64,000 nt of DNA from Pseudomonas yamanorum (lineage in GTDB: Bacteria > Pseudomonadota > Gammaproteobacteria > Pseudomonadales > Pseudomonadaceae): NCBI RefSeq assembly GCF_900105735.1, contig NZ_LT629793.1, positions 4,650,001 to 4,714,000 of the forward strand, in the 5' to 3' direction. Both the position numbers and the translations under genes were made by a program. How positions within the stretch are numbered: position 1 is the stretch's first letter; each line of letters starts with the position of its first letter. The notes under the pieces are model-generated. The model was not told where the DNA came from and did not search any database. It saw nothing but the letters and a program-made list of their open reading frames with translations. Below are positions 44,758 through 54,404 of this stretch, one piece after another.

Positions 44758-45939
44758 ATGCTTAGTGCCCAAGACCGTGCCATCGTCAAATCCACCGTGC
44801 CCCTGCTGGAAAGTGGCGGCGAAGTCCTGATCACCCATTTCTACCGGATGATGCTGTCCGAGTACCCCGAAGTGCGCCCGCTGTTCAACCAGGCCCACCA
44901 GGCCAGCGGCGACCAGCCCCGGGCGTTGGCCAACGGCGTGCTGATGTACGCTCGCCACATCGACCAGTTGGACCAGTTGGGCGACCTGGTGGCGAAGATC
45001 ATCAACAAGCACGTGGCCCTGCAGATCCTGCCGGAGCATTACCCAATTGTCGGTACCTGCCTGCTGCGAGCGATTTCCGAAGTGCTGGGCAGTGAAATCG
45101 CCACCCCTGAAGTGATGAGCGCCTGGGGCGCTGCCTATGGCCAACTGGCCGACATCCTGATCGGTGCCGAAGCGGCTATCTATAAAGAGAAGGAAGAAGC
45201 GCCGGGCGGCTGGCGTGGTGCGCGGCCTTTCACCTTGGTCAAGCGGGTGGAGGAGAGCGCTGAAATCATCTCGTTCTACTTCGCGCCTGTGGATAAAGGC
45301 CCGATCCTGGCGGCTGAGCCCGGGCAATACATTGGCATGAAGCTGGTGCTGGAGGGTGAGGAAGTGCGCCGCAACTATTCCCTGTCGGCGCGTGGCGACT
45401 CGGGCCAGTACCGCATCAGCGTCAAGCGCGAAGCCGGTGGCCGGGTGTCGAACTACCTGCATGACCAGTTCCAGGTGGGCGCAACCATCGATCTGTTTCC
45501 GCCATCGGGGGAGTTCACGTTGGCGGCCAGCGACAAGCCCCTGGTGCTGATCAGTGGCGGTGTCGGCATCACGCCAACCCTGCCGATGCTGGAAGCGGCC
45601 CTGGCCACCGAGCGCCCGATCCACTTTATCCACTGCGCGCGTAATGGCGGCGTGCATGCGTTCCGCGAGTGGGTGGATGGCCTCGCCGCGCAGCATCCGC
45701 AGCTCAAGCGTTTTTATTGCTACGCCGAAGACGATGGCGTGAGCCCGGCGGCGGACAAGGTTGGCATGCTGAGCCAGGAGCAACTGGCGGCGTGGTTGCC
45801 GCAAGAGCGTGATGTGGATGCGTACTTCCTGGGGCCTAAAGGCTTCATGGCGGCGGTCAAGCGTCACTTGAAGGCCTTGGGCGTGCCGGAGAAGCAGAGC
45901 CGGTATGAGTTCTTTGGGCCGGCGTCGGCCTTGGAATAA
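44758..45939 (+). CDS. hmp: Nitric oxide dioxygenase (flavohemoglobin) Hmp
   Basis: This 393-residue enzyme converts NO and O2 to nitrate using NAD(P)H. It has an N-terminal globin domain with proximal heme ligand H85 and distal Y29 and Q53, an FAD domain with RRNYSLS, and an NAD domain with LISGGVGITP and a C-terminal YEFFGP. AGGAG lies seven bases before the start. The divergent norR and its sites show NO-induced, sigma-54-dependent expression. A REPIN follows. Confidence 0.96.
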   Translation: MLSAQDRAIVKSTVPLLESGGEVLITHFYRMMLSEYPEVRPLFNQAHQASGDQPRALANGVLMYARHIDQLDQLGDLVAKIINKHVALQILPEHYPIVGTCLLRAISEVLGSEIATPEVMSAWGAAYGQLADILIGAEAAIYKEKEEAPGGWRGARPFTLVKRVEESAEIISFYFAPVDKGPILAAEPGQYIGMKLVLEGEEVRRNYSLSARGDSGQYRISVKREAGGRVSNYLHDQFQVGATIDLFPPSGEFTLAASDKPLVLISGGVGITPTLPMLEAALATERPIHFIHCARNGGVHAFREWVDGLAAQHPQLKRFYCYAEDDGVSPAADKVGMLSQEQLAAWLPQERDVDAYFLGPKGFMAAVKRHLKALGVPEKQSRYEFFGPASALE

Positions 45940-45953
45940 CTTACTCGGTCAAA

Positions 45954-46047
45954 AATGTGGGAGCGGGCTTGCTCGCGAAGGCGGTGTATCAGAAGCACAT
46001 TCAGTGACTGACACTCCACCTTCGCGAGCAAGCCCGCTCCCACATTT
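45954..46047. repeat. REPIN-type palindromic repeat
   Basis: AATGTGGGAGCGGGCTTGCT..CGCGAAGG and the inverted copy flank about 35 bases, placed between hmp and dsbB. Confidence 0.88.
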
Positions 46048-46184
46048 TGATCTCCATTTTCCCTGATTAATCTCCTGTTAATGCCTCCTGTTTAAACCTC
46101 CTCACGCCAACAGCTCAACTTTCACCGTCCACGTGTAAACTTGCGGCCATTGGCACAACCAACATTGGCTAAAGGGAAACGGGG

Positions 46185-46691
46185 ATGATCGACGAATTGC
46201 GTTTGGGCAGGGAGCGACGCTTTCTGGTACTGCTGGGCATTATTTGCCTGGCGCTGATCGGCGGGGCGCTGTACATGCAGGTGGTGCTGGGCGAGGCGCC
46301 GTGCCCGCTGTGCATCCTGCAACGTTATGCCTTGCTGCTGATCGCGATCTTCGCCTTCATCGGTGCCGCCATGCGCACCCCCCGCAGCGTCACGGTGTTT
46401 GAAGCACTGGTGACACTCAGCGCCCTCGGGGGTGTCGCTGCCGCCGGCTATCACGTGTACATCCAGTTCTTTCCGAAGGTCAGCTGCGGCATCGATGTGC
46501 TGCAACCGATTGTCGATGGCTTGCCGCTGGCATCAGTGTTTCCCCTCGGCTTCCAGGTCGACGGTTTCTGCGAGACGCCTTACCCGCCCGTTCTCGGCCT
46601 GTCCCTGGCCCAATGGGCGCTGGTGGCCTTTGTGCTGACGGTGATCCTGGTGCCACTGGGCATTTACCGTAATCGCCAGAGCAAAGCCTGA
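46185..46691 (+). CDS. dsbB: Disulfide bond formation protein B (DsbB)
   Basis: This 168-residue inner-membrane quinone reductase reoxidises DsbA. It has four membrane helices, the first cysteine pair C40-P-L-C43 and the second periplasmic pair C101 and C129. The arginine after the first pair (LQRYALL), which contacts quinone, is present. Pseudomonads often carry two DsbB proteins; this one lies directly before the cyo operon but has its own terminator. Confidence 0.92.
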   Translation: MIDELRLGRERRFLVLLGIICLALIGGALYMQVVLGEAPCPLCILQRYALLLIAIFAFIGAAMRTPRSVTVFEALVTLSALGGVAAAGYHVYIQFFPKVSCGIDVLQPIVDGLPLASVFPLGFQVDGFCETPYPPVLGLSLAQWALVAFVLTVILVPLGIYRNRQSKA

Positions 46692-46705
46692 TCCGTAGAT
46701 GATCA

Positions 46706-46744
46706 AACGCCCCGGCCTTCCTATAAGAAGGCCGGGGCGTTTTT
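46706..46744 (+). terminator. Strong terminator after dsbB
   Basis: AACGCCCCGGCCTTC pairs perfectly with its complement across a six-base loop, followed by T residues. Confidence 0.95.
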
Positions 46745-47490
46745 GTTTGTAGGCATTTTGTGAAGGGACCGTAACGCGGGGCAAGTTTGGGTGCGCGCAG
46801 CATGCGACATGTTGTCACACGGAAGCTGTCGCAGGACGTTTCTCACGCCCGTAAACGCGGCATAAATTTGCATGGAACGGCGTTTTGTGGCTGTCAGTTC
46901 GTCGTCTGGCCGGTGCCGCGAGCGGCTTGAGCTCCGTGACATTGCCTGATGTCCGAATGCCTTGTTTTTAGGGCACTTGGATGCGTTTTCGATGCCCCTA
47001 CAGCTTGTGGGGGATGTGGCGAAATGCCCAATAACACGGCATTTTTTGTGGTTTTTGTCGAGAATCAAACGCGATACGATCGCGGACCTTTGCAATAATG
47101 GTGAAGGATTATTGCTGGAAACGATAAAAATTATTTCTGGATAAGACATGGTTTATACATCGCTAGCTAACTACAATCGCCCGCATTGAATGTCCGGTGC
47201 TGCTCACCCCTGAGCAAACTAGGGCGGTCGAGAAGCGGATGTAACGTTTCGTGCGATCCCAGGTGCCGGCAGCCTTTCAACTATCCGCACCAAATGGAAT
47301 TGGTCTGTAACAAGGCCTTTGACCAACGAATTCGAATAAGAACTCACCGCTAGCCCGGGACGTGTCGATTCGCGCAAGGCGCGACGGGCAGGCCCTTATT
47401 CAATCGAAGAGAAATGCCAACCCTTGGCAGGGTGAAGTGTTGGCGATCAAAACCCAACTGCATTGCGCAAGCTGCTTTAGAGGTCGTGAG
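46745..47490 (+). promoter_or_regulatory. Long non-coding region upstream of cyoA
   Basis: About 745 bases contain no credible gene. It contains CCCCTACA/TGTGGGGG (46994-47013) and a stand-alone terminator-like hairpin (47022-47047). A promoter-like TTTTTG-N17-TACGAT (47052-47080) overlaps TTGTCGAGAATCAA (47055-47068), a partial Anr/FNR box. The cyoA leader would then be about 400 nt. Anr repression of cyo is known in pseudomonads. Confidence 0.5.
47022..47047 (+). terminator. Orphan Rho-independent terminator
   Basis: AAATGCC (47022-47028) pairs with GGCATTT (47038-47044), followed by TTT. It is about 300 bases beyond the dsbB terminator with no gene between, so it may end a small RNA. Confidence 0.6.
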
Positions 47491-48432
47491 ATGAGTAAAA
47501 ACAGGTACCCCCGATTACTAGGCTTTTTGCCGCTGCTTGGCATGATGTTAATGCTGGGAGGCTGCAAGTGGACCTTGCTCGACCCTAAAGGTCAGGTCGG
47601 TCTGGATCAACGCAACCTGATCATCACCGCCACCCTGCTGATGCTGTTGGTCGTGGTGCCCGTGATCATCATGACGTTCGCGTTCGCCTGGAAATACCGC
47701 GCGTCGAACACCAGCGCCACCTACGCGCCGAAGTGGTCGCACTCCACCAAGATTGAAATCGCGGTGTGGCTGGTGCCGATCCTCATCATCATCGCCCTGG
47801 GTTACATCACCTATAAGTCGACCCATGAGCTGGACCCGTATCGTCCGCTGGACTCCGACGTCAAGCCGATCAACATCGAAGTGGTCGCGCTGGACTGGAA
47901 GTGGCTGTTCATCTACCCGGACCTGGGTATCGCCACGGTGAACCAGATCCGGTTCCCGGAGAACACCCCGCTTAATTTCCGGATCACCTCCGACGCCGTG
48001 ATGAACTCGTTCTTCATCCCTGCACTGGGTGGCCAGATCTACGCGATGGCAGGCATGCAGACCCGTCTGCACCTGATCGCGAACGAGAAAGCTGAAATGG
48101 AAGGCATCTCCGCCAACTACAGCGGTGCTGGCTTCACCGGCATGAAATTCAAAGCGATCTCGACGAGCCAGGAAGATTTCAACGCCTGGGTAGCCGAAGT
48201 CAAGGCCGCACCTAAACAGCTTGATCAAGCTGAATACGATGCCCTTGCCAAACCAAGCCAGAACAACCCAGTCGCCCTGTACTCCACGTACGAGCCGGAC
48301 CTGTTTCAGAAAATCGTCGACAAGTACGAAGGTATGAAGCCAGGCAAGCCGATCGAGCACGAGAAGAAAGAAGTGGCCGCGGTTGAAGGTTCTGACACGG
48401 GCTCGCATTCAACTGCTGGGGCAGAGGAGTAA
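47491..48432 (+). CDS. cyoA: Cytochrome bo3 ubiquinol oxidase subunit II
   Basis: This 313-residue lipoprotein subunit has a lipobox LMLGGC25 and two membrane helices, then a periplasmic cupredoxin domain lacking the CuA ligands, as expected for a quinol (not cytochrome c) oxidase. The start ATG 47491 (MSKNRYPRLLG) follows AGAGGT; the frame continues open upstream but without homology. It is the first gene of cyoABCDE, an aerobic proton-pumping terminal oxidase. Confidence 0.95.
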   Translation: MSKNRYPRLLGFLPLLGMMLMLGGCKWTLLDPKGQVGLDQRNLIITATLLMLLVVVPVIIMTFAFAWKYRASNTSATYAPKWSHSTKIEIAVWLVPILIIIALGYITYKSTHELDPYRPLDSDVKPINIEVVALDWKWLFIYPDLGIATVNQIRFPENTPLNFRITSDAVMNSFFIPALGGQIYAMAGMQTRLHLIANEKAEMEGISANYSGAGFTGMKFKAISTSQEDFNAWVAEVKAAPKQLDQAEYDALAKPSQNNPVALYSTYEPDLFQKIVDKYEGMKPGKPIEHEKKEVAAVEGSDTGSHSTAGAEE

Positions 48433-48435
48433 ACG

Positions 48436-50454
48436 ATGTTTGGTAAATTAAGTTGGGATGCGGTCCCGTTCCACGAGCCGATCGTGATGGTGACCATCGC
48501 CATGATCGCGCTGGGTGGTCTGGCACTGTTTGCAGGTATCACTTACTTCAAGAAGTGGACCTACCTGTGGACCGAGTGGCTGACTTCGGTCGACCACAAG
48601 AAAATCGGCGTCATGTACGTCATCGTTGCCATGGTCATGCTGCTGCGTGGTTTTGCCGACGCCATCATGATGCGTACCCAGTTGGCCATGGCCACCGAGG
48701 GTTCGCCTGGCTACCTGCCTCCTGAACACTATGACCAGATCTTCACCGCCCACGGTGTGATCATGATCATCTTCATGGCGATGCCTTTCTTCACCGGCCT
48801 GATGAACCTTGCCTTGCCGCTGCAGATCGGTGCGCGTGACGTTGCGTTCCCGTTCCTGAACTCCCTGAGCTTCTGGCTGCTGGTGTCCGGCGTGGTACTG
48901 ATCAACCTGTCCCTGGGCGTCGGCGAATTCGCCAAGACCGGTTGGGTTGCGTATCCGCCATTGTCGGGCCTGGCCTACAGTCCGGGCGTGGGTGTGGATT
49001 ACTACATCTGGGCGCTACAGTTATCAGGACTCGGGACGACACTGACGGGGGTCAACTTCCTGGCCACCGTCTTGAAAATGCGCGCCCCGGGCATGAAGCT
49101 GATGGACATGCCGATCTTCACCTGGACCTGCACCTGGGCCAACGTTCTGATCGTTGCATCGTTCCCGATCCTGGCTGCAACCATGGCGTTGCTGTCGCTT
49201 GACCGTTACCTGGATTTCCACATTTTCACCAATGAACTTGGTGGCAATCCAATGATGTACGTGAACCTGTTCTGGGCATGGGGTCACCCTGAGGTGTACA
49301 TCCTGATCCTGCCAGCGTTCGGTATCTTCTCTGAAGTGATCTCGACCTTCTCGGGCAAGCGCCTGTTCGGTCACCACTCGATGATCTACGCCTCGGGCGC
49401 GATCTCGGTACTGGGCTTCATGGTTTGGCTGCACCACTTCTTCACCATGGGTTCGGGGGCCAGCGTCAACGCGTTCTTCGGACTGGCGACGATGCTGATT
49501 TCCATCCCGACGGGGGTGAAGCTATTTAACTGGCTATTCACCATCTATCACGGTCGTCTGCGTATCACCAGCCAGGTTCTGTGGACCCTGGGCTTCATGG
49601 TGACCTTCGCAATCGGCGGCATGACCGGCGTACTGCTGGCCATCCCGGGTGCTGACTTCGTACTGCACAACAGCCTGTTCGTGATTGCTCACTTCCATAA
49701 CGTGATCATCGGCGGCGCAGTATTCGGCTACATCGCAGGTTTCAGCTTCTACTTCCCGAAAGCGTTCGGCTTCAAGCTGCACGAAGGCTGGGGCAAGGCT
49801 GCATTCTGGTTCTGGATCTCGGGCTTCTTCGTCGCGTTCATGCCGCTCTATGCACTGGGCTTCATGGGCATGACCCGTCGTCTGAACGCCACCACCAACC
49901 CTGAGTGGGTACCGTACCTGTACGTTGCCATGGTGGGTGCGCTGATGATTGCTGTCGGTATCGCCTGCCAGCTGATCCAGTTGTATGTCAGCGTGCGTGA
50001 TCGCAAGCAGAACATGTGCGAATCCGGCGACCCATGGAATGCACACACCCTGGAATGGTCGACTTCGTCGCCACCTCCGTTCTACAACTTTGCCGTACTG
50101 CCGAAGGCTGACAGCATCGATCCGTTCACCGAAGCCAAGGAAGACGGTACGGCGTACCAGAAGCCAGCACGTTACGAACCGATCCACATGCCTAACAACA
50201 CCGCTACCGGCGTTGTGATGGGTGCGCTGTTGACCGTCTTCGGTTTCGCGATGATCTGGCACATCTGGTGGCTGGCCATCGTCAGCCTGGTGGGCACCAT
50301 CGGCTACTTCATCGTTCACGCTGCCCGTGATGACCAAGGCTACATGGTGGCGGTCGACGTGATCGAACGCATCGAAGCCGAGCAACACGCTCGCCTGGTT
50401 GCCGAGAAGAAGATCCCGGCCAACCGTGTTGAAACCTCGTTGGAACAGGCTTAA
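48436..50454 (+). CDS. cyoB: Cytochrome bo3 ubiquinol oxidase subunit I
   Basis: This 672-residue heme-copper oxidase catalytic subunit has 15 predicted helices. The active-site region shows [15 protein letters not shown] with the His-Tyr pair, HHFFTMG for CuB and HFHNVIIGG for heme ligands. It reduces O2 to water and pumps protons. GAGGAG precedes the start, three bases after the cyoA stop. Confidence 0.97.
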   Translation: MFGKLSWDAVPFHEPIVMVTIAMIALGGLALFAGITYFKKWTYLWTEWLTSVDHKKIGVMYVIVAMVMLLRGFADAIMMRTQLAMATEGSPGYLPPEHYDQIFTAHGVIMIIFMAMPFFTGLMNLALPLQIGARDVAFPFLNSLSFWLLVSGVVLINLSLGVGEFAKTGWVAYPPLSGLAYSPGVGVDYYIWALQLSGLGTTLTGVNFLATVLKMRAPGMKLMDMPIFTWTCTWANVLIVASFPILAATMALLSLDRYLDFHIFTNELGGNPMMYVNLFWAWGHPEVYILILPAFGIFSEVISTFSGKRLFGHHSMIYASGAISVLGFMVWLHHFFTMGSGASVNAFFGLATMLISIPTGVKLFNWLFTIYHGRLRITSQVLWTLGFMVTFAIGGMTGVLLAIPGADFVLHNSLFVIAHFHNVIIGGAVFGYIAGFSFYFPKAFGFKLHEGWGKAAFWFWISGFFVAFMPLYALGFMGMTRRLNATTNPEWVPYLYVAMVGALMIAVGIACQLIQLYVSVRDRKQNMCESGDPWNAHTLEWSTSSPPPFYNFAVLPKADSIDPFTEAKEDGTAYQKPARYEPIHMPNNTATGVVMGALLTVFGFAMIWHIWWLAIVSLVGTIGYFIVHAARDDQGYMVAVDVIERIEAEQHARLVAEKKIPANRVETSLEQA

Positions 50455-50457
50455 ACC

Positions 50458-51084
50458 ATGTCGAACTTAGTGACCAATGCTGGACACGCCCATGTCGATG
50501 ACCATGGGCACGATGACCATCACCACGACTCGGGGCCAATGACCGTCTTCGGTTTCTGGCTCTACCTGATGACCGACTGCATCTTGTTTGCGTCGATCTT
50601 CGCGGTGTACGCGGTACTGGTAAACAACGTAGCGGGTGGCCCGTCGGGCCACGACATCTTCGAACTGCCTTACGTGCTTGGCGAAACCGCCTTGCTGTTG
50701 TTCAGCTCGATCACCTACGGCTTCGCCATGCTGGCCTTCTACAAGGGCAGCAAGAAAGGCGTCCTGAGCTGGTTGGCACTGACCTTCCTGTTCGGCCTGG
50801 GCTTCATCGGCATGGAGGTCAACGAGTTCCACCTGCTGATCTCCGAAGGTTACGGCCCGCACCGTAGCGGCTTCCTGTCGGCGTTCTTCACGCTGGTAGG
50901 CACCCACGGTCTGCACGTGACTGCCGGTCTGATCTGGATGGCGACCATGATGTATCAGGTCAACAAGCATGGCCTGACCAACACCAACAAGACTCGCCTG
51001 AGCTGCCTGAGCCTGTTCTGGCACTTCCTGGACGTGGTCTGGATCTGCGTCTTCACCGTTGTCTACCTGATGGGGACTCTGTAA
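50458..51084 (+). CDS. cyoC: Cytochrome bo3 ubiquinol oxidase subunit III
   Basis: This 208-residue subunit has five helices and a His/Asp-rich N-terminus ([17 protein letters not shown]). Conserved blocks are [25 protein letters not shown] and [14 protein letters not shown]. Its stop overlaps the cyoD start (TAATG). Confidence 0.95.
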   Translation: MSNLVTNAGHAHVDDHGHDDHHHDSGPMTVFGFWLYLMTDCILFASIFAVYAVLVNNVAGGPSGHDIFELPYVLGETALLLFSSITYGFAMLAFYKGSKKGVLSWLALTFLFGLGFIGMEVNEFHLLISEGYGPHRSGFLSAFFTLVGTHGLHVTAGLIWMATMMYQVNKHGLTNTNKTRLSCLSLFWHFLDVVWICVFTVVYLMGTL

Positions 51085-51419
51085 TGGCTAATGCACATTC
51101 CCATGACAGCCACGATGACAGCCACGGCAGCGTCAAGTCGTACGCCATCGGCTTCATCCTGTCGGTCATCCTGACGCTGATCCCGTTCGGCCTGGTGATG
51201 TACCCGACCTTGCCGAAGTCGATCACCTTGATGATCGTCCTGGCGTTCGCGGTGATTCAGGTTCTGGTTCACCTGGTGTACTTCCTGCACCTGGACCGCT
51301 CGAAGGCTCAGCGCGATAACGTGATTGCGTTCGTGTTCGCAGGTTTGGTGATCCTCCTGCTGGTTGGCCTGTCGGTATGGATCATGTTCAGCATCCATAC
51401 GTTCATGATGGCGAAGTGA
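51084..51419 (+). CDS. cyoD: Cytochrome bo3 ubiquinol oxidase subunit IV
   Basis: This 111-residue small three-helix subunit has a His-rich N-terminus (HSHDSHDDSHGS). It assists assembly of the CuB site in E. coli. Conserved PFGLVMYP and VLVHLVYFLHLD segments identify the family. Confidence 0.94.
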   Translation: MANAHSHDSHDDSHGSVKSYAIGFILSVILTLIPFGLVMYPTLPKSITLMIVLAFAVIQVLVHLVYFLHLDRSKAQRDNVIAFVFAGLVILLLVGLSVWIMFSIHTFMMAK

Positions 51420-51430
51420 GGTAAGACCCG

Positions 51431-52318
51431 ATGTCGCTTAAGCACTTTATCCAAATCACCAAACCGGGGATCATTTTCGGTAACGTGCTTTCTGTGGCAG
51501 GCGGTTTCTTCCTGGCCTCCAAGGGGCATGTCGATCTGGCCATTTTCCTGGCAGCGATGATCGGCACGTCCCTGGTGGTAGCTTCCGGTTGTGTATTCAA
51601 CAACTGCATCGACCGCGATATCGACATCAAGATGGAACGCACCAAGAATCGTGTGCTGGTCCAGGGCCTTATCTCCCTGAAACTGGCACTGATCTTCGCG
51701 ACCGTTTTGGGTATCGCCGGCGTGGTGTTGTTGTACAAGGTGGCCAACCCGCTGGCGGCGCTGTTTGCCGTGATCGGCTTTGTCATCTACGTCGGCTTCT
51801 ACAGCCTGTACCTCAAGCGCAAGTCGGTTCACGGCACGCTGGTGGGCAGTCTGTCGGGGGCGATGCCGCCGGTGATTGGTTATGTGGCTGTGACCAATAG
51901 CTTCGACATGGCCGCGCTGGTGCTACTGGTGATGTTCAGCCTGTGGCAGATGCCGCACTCCTATGCCATCGCGATCTTCCGCTTCAACGACTACCTGGCT
52001 GCCTCGATTCCGGTTCTGCCGGTCAAGCGTGGCATCAAGGTAGCCAAGAAACACATCCTGCTCTACATCCTGGCCTTCCTCGTGGCGACCTTGATGTTGA
52101 CCTTCAGTGGCTACGCCGGCATGAGCTACCTCGCCGTTGCCGCCGCCATGGGCATGTACTGGTTGTACATGGCCTGGACCGGCTACAAGGCGGTGGATGA
52201 CACCGTCTGGGCACGCAAGCTGTTCGTCTTCTCGATCTTCACCATCACCGCCTTGAGCGTGATGATGTCCCTGGATTTCCAGGTGCCGAAAGAGTTGCTG
52301 CTGACGTACGCTCACTGA
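51431..52318 (+). CDS. cyoE: Protoheme IX farnesyltransferase (heme O synthase)
   Basis: This 295-residue integral membrane UbiA-family prenyltransferase adds a farnesyl group to heme b to make heme O for the bo3 oxidase. The first Asp-rich motif is [18 protein letters not shown] and the second is YxxxK/D-type around [16 protein letters not shown] precedes the start. It is the last gene of the operon, before a strong terminator. Confidence 0.96.
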   Translation: MSLKHFIQITKPGIIFGNVLSVAGGFFLASKGHVDLAIFLAAMIGTSLVVASGCVFNNCIDRDIDIKMERTKNRVLVQGLISLKLALIFATVLGIAGVVLLYKVANPLAALFAVIGFVIYVGFYSLYLKRKSVHGTLVGSLSGAMPPVIGYVAVTNSFDMAALVLLVMFSLWQMPHSYAIAIFRFNDYLAASIPVLPVKRGIKVAKKHILLYILAFLVATLMLTFSGYAGMSYLAVAAAMGMYWLYMAWTGYKAVDDTVWARKLFVFSIFTITALSVMMSLDFQVPKELLLTYAH

Positions 52319-52331
52319 GTGATCAAGCAGT

Positions 52332-52368
52332 AAAAAACCCCGCCTTCGAAAGAAGCGCGGGGTTTTTT
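52332..52368 (+). terminator. Terminator of cyoABCDE
   Basis: AAAAAACCCCGC pairs with GCGGGGTTTTTT, a GC-rich core with A and T tails, bidirectional in form. Confidence 0.93.
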
Positions 52369-52420
52369 ATTGAGGGGCCTTTAAACTATGCCAAATCTTA
52401 CAAATGCAGGAAGCAGCGTG

Positions 52421-53113
52421 ATGAGTAAAAAAGCCGTTATCGTATTCAGTGGTGGGCAGGACTCGACAACCTGTCTGATCCAGGCACTGCCGCTGTATGA
52501 CGAAGTGCACTGCATAACGTTTGATTATGGCCAGCGTCATGTGGCGGAAATCGAAGTCGCGCAAAAACTCTCCAAGCAACTGGGTGCCACCGTTCACAAG
52601 GTGATGGACGTGTCCCTGTTGAACGAACTGGCCATCAGCAGCCTGACCCGCGACAACATTCCGGTACCCACGGTGAACAGCTCAGGCGAGAGTTTGCCGA
52701 GCACCTTTGTGCCGGGCAGGAACATTTTGTTTTTGACCCTGGCGGCGATCTACGCCTATCAGGTCAAGGCGCAAACCGTGATCACCGGCGTGTGTGAAAC
52801 CGACTTCTCCGGCTATCCCGATTGCCGGGATGAGTTCGTCAAGGCGCTGAATAAAGCGCTTCAGTTGGGCATGGAATACGACGTGCGCCTGGAAACGCCG
52901 TTGATGTGGCTGAACAAGGCCGAGACCTGGGCCCTGGCGGACTATCACCACCAGCTGGACTTGATCCGCAACCAGACCCTGACCTGCTACAACGGCATTA
53001 TCGGCACGGGCTGCGGCAACTGTGATGCGTGCAACCTTCGCGCGCGGGGCCTGAACGACTACCTGGAAAACAAGGCCGCCGTCATGCAGAGCCTGAAAAG
53101 CAAGCTGGCGTGA
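52421..53113 (+). CDS. queC: 7-cyano-7-deazaguanine synthase QueC
   Basis: QueC makes preQ0 from 7-carboxy-7-deazaguanine with ATP and ammonia, for queuosine tRNA modification. The 230-residue protein has the PP-loop SGGQDSTT and a zinc site [16 protein letters not shown]. The start ATG 52421 follows AGGAAG. No queE or queD adjoins it. Instead a truncated preQ0-type transporter gene lies just downstream on the opposite strand, which suggests it was once a queuosine module. Confidence 0.93.
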   Translation: MSKKAVIVFSGGQDSTTCLIQALPLYDEVHCITFDYGQRHVAEIEVAQKLSKQLGATVHKVMDVSLLNELAISSLTRDNIPVPTVNSSGESLPSTFVPGRNILFLTLAAIYAYQVKAQTVITGVCETDFSGYPDCRDEFVKALNKALQLGMEYDVRLETPLMWLNKAETWALADYHHQLDLIRNQTLTCYNGIIGTGCGNCDACNLRARGLNDYLENKAAVMQSLKSKLA

Positions 53114-53120
53114 TGTCGAT

Positions 53121-53221
53121 CGTTCCCACGCTCCGCGTGGGAATGCATCCCGTGACGCTCCGCGTCACAAAGGCGGACGCGGAGCGTCCAAAGCGGCATT
53201 CCCACGCAGAGCGTGGGAACG
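53121..53221. repeat. Inverted repeat of the CGTTCCCACGC class
   Basis: A 26-bp arm at 53121-53146 (CGTTCCCACGCTCCGCGTGG..) and its near-perfect inverse at 53196-53221 enclose a second smaller inverted pair (GACGCTCCGCGTC / GGACGCGGAGCGTCC). It is unrelated in sequence to the GTGGGAGC REPINs. Confidence 0.85.
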
Positions 53222-53225
53222 AGCA

Positions 53226-53540
53226 TCAGTTGGCGTGTGGTTGGGCCTGGTTATCGCCCGTGATGTAGCGCTTGAACAGCGAGCGGGCGCCATAGGCCGG
53301 CAGGATATTGAAGAAGGCAAAGCAGACCTTGATCGCAATCTGCACGTAGATCATGTTCAGGATGTCGCTGGTCTGCATGGCGCCGTAGAACGCGATGAAG
53401 CAGAACAGGAAACTGTCGATGATCACCGCGAAGAACGTACTCAGGAAAATCCGCAGGAATAAATACCTGGAGTTGGTCAGCTCTTTGATCTTGCACAGCA
53501 GGTACGAGTTGATGTTCTCCGACACCAGGAATCCCTGCAT
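53226..53540 (-). pseudogene. 5'-truncated queuosine-precursor (VUT/YhhQ family) transporter
   Basis: About 104 codons encode the C-terminal half of a VUT-family membrane transporter: SENINSYLLCKIKELTNSRY, then FLSTFFAVIIDSFLFCFIAFYG and LPAYGARSLFKRY. Full-length YhhQ-type proteins are about 220 residues; the N-terminal helices are missing and the sequence upstream of 53540 does not encode them in any frame. Family members import preQ0 or preQ1. The neighbouring repeat lies two bases beyond its stop. A functional half-length protein seems unlikely. Confidence 0.7.
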
Positions 53541-53853
53541 TTACAGGCCCAAACCTGGTGCGCGAGGTATCCCCTCGCGGATTACCTGCACAACTGAGCA
53601 AATATCCAAATGGATGTTTCATATTAGTGCGGGATGAATTGCTGTACGGTGTTTAAGCGGCTGTTATAGACGGTCGCGTTATTGCTCATATCCATAATTA
53701 ACAAGCTGCATGACAGCTTGGCGTTCTCCTGGCAGTTATAAAAAGGGCTCTTAAAGTCCGTTCAACCTCCGTGAACGAAGTACTCAGCCTTTTGCAGTGA
53801 AGTCGAACTTGGCCCGTGCGCCGATAGTGGTTCGACTCATGAGGAGATATCCC
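53541..53853 (+). promoter_or_regulatory. Upstream region of the FAD dehydrogenase operon
   Basis: There is no gene in these 313 bases. TTGGCGTTCTCCTGGCA (53719-53735) has GG-N10-GC spacing and a good -24 half for sigma-54; the rest is poor. CGTTCA/TGAACG (53759-53777) is a perfect small inverted repeat in the expected leader. ATCCA-AA-TGGAT occurs near 53608. Confidence 0.4.
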
Positions 53854-54390
53854 GTGATAACCCGAAGAAAACTCCTGTACTCAGGCGCAGCCTTGACCGG
53901 TGCCGGCCTGTTTGCCCCGCTGTGGGCCGGTGTTGCGTTGGCGCAGGAAGTCAGCAGCGCCGCCAGCGACGACATCGAATCCTTCCGCCAATTGTCGATG
54001 TTCCTCCTCGAACGCCCGAGCCTGGATGCCACCTTGTCCTTGCGCATCCTGGCCCAGTGCACCCAGAACGACCCCGAGTTCCCGCAGAAGATGAAAGCCT
54101 TGTGGAGCAAGGTTGGCCAGCATCACTTGCGTAGCGTCGGCCAGTTGTCCGGCAGCCCGTTCTACGCCGACCCGGTGATCAAGGACACGACGCAGAAAAT
54201 CGTCTCCGCCTGGTACCTGGGCTACACCGGCACGCCGGTGTCCCTGCGCGCTACCGACGGTACGCGGCTGGTGACCTTCACCGGCGCGCTGGCCTACCAG
54301 CCGACCGCGGACGCCACGGTGATACCGACGTACTCCCGGGGAAAAACCAATTACTGGGTCCATCCTCCGGCCACGCTGGCCAACGACTAA
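53854..54390 (+). CDS. FAD-dependent sugar/polyol dehydrogenase small subunit (Tat-exported)
   Basis: This 178-residue subunit of the FAD-SLDH (sorbitol dehydrogenase small subunit) family has a twin-arginine signal (ITRRKLLYSGAALTGAGL). The C-terminal hallmark is IVSAWYLGYTG .. ALAYQPTAD .. YSRGKTNYWVHPP. It probably pilots the FAD large subunit through the Tat pathway and stabilises it. The start is GTG 53854, with GAGGAG seven bases upstream; ATG 53839-type starts upstream lie in that Shine-Dalgarno region. It is the first gene of a three-gene operon. Confidence 0.85.
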   Translation: MITRRKLLYSGAALTGAGLFAPLWAGVALAQEVSSAASDDIESFRQLSMFLLERPSLDATLSLRILAQCTQNDPEFPQKMKALWSKVGQHHLRSVGQLSGSPFYADPVIKDTTQKIVSAWYLGYTGTPVSLRATDGTRLVTFTGALAYQPTADATVIPTYSRGKTNYWVHPPATLAND

Positions 54391-54404
54391 GACAAGGCAC
54401 TTTT

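Noticed and set aside
52319..52420. preQ1 riboswitch before queC
   Set aside because: The interval holds the cyo terminator and a short leader; no preQ1-type hairpin followed by an A-rich tail was seen.
53121..53221. CRISPR-like or attachment-site repeat
   Set aside because: A single inverted pair without regular direct repeats, spacers or an integrase gene.
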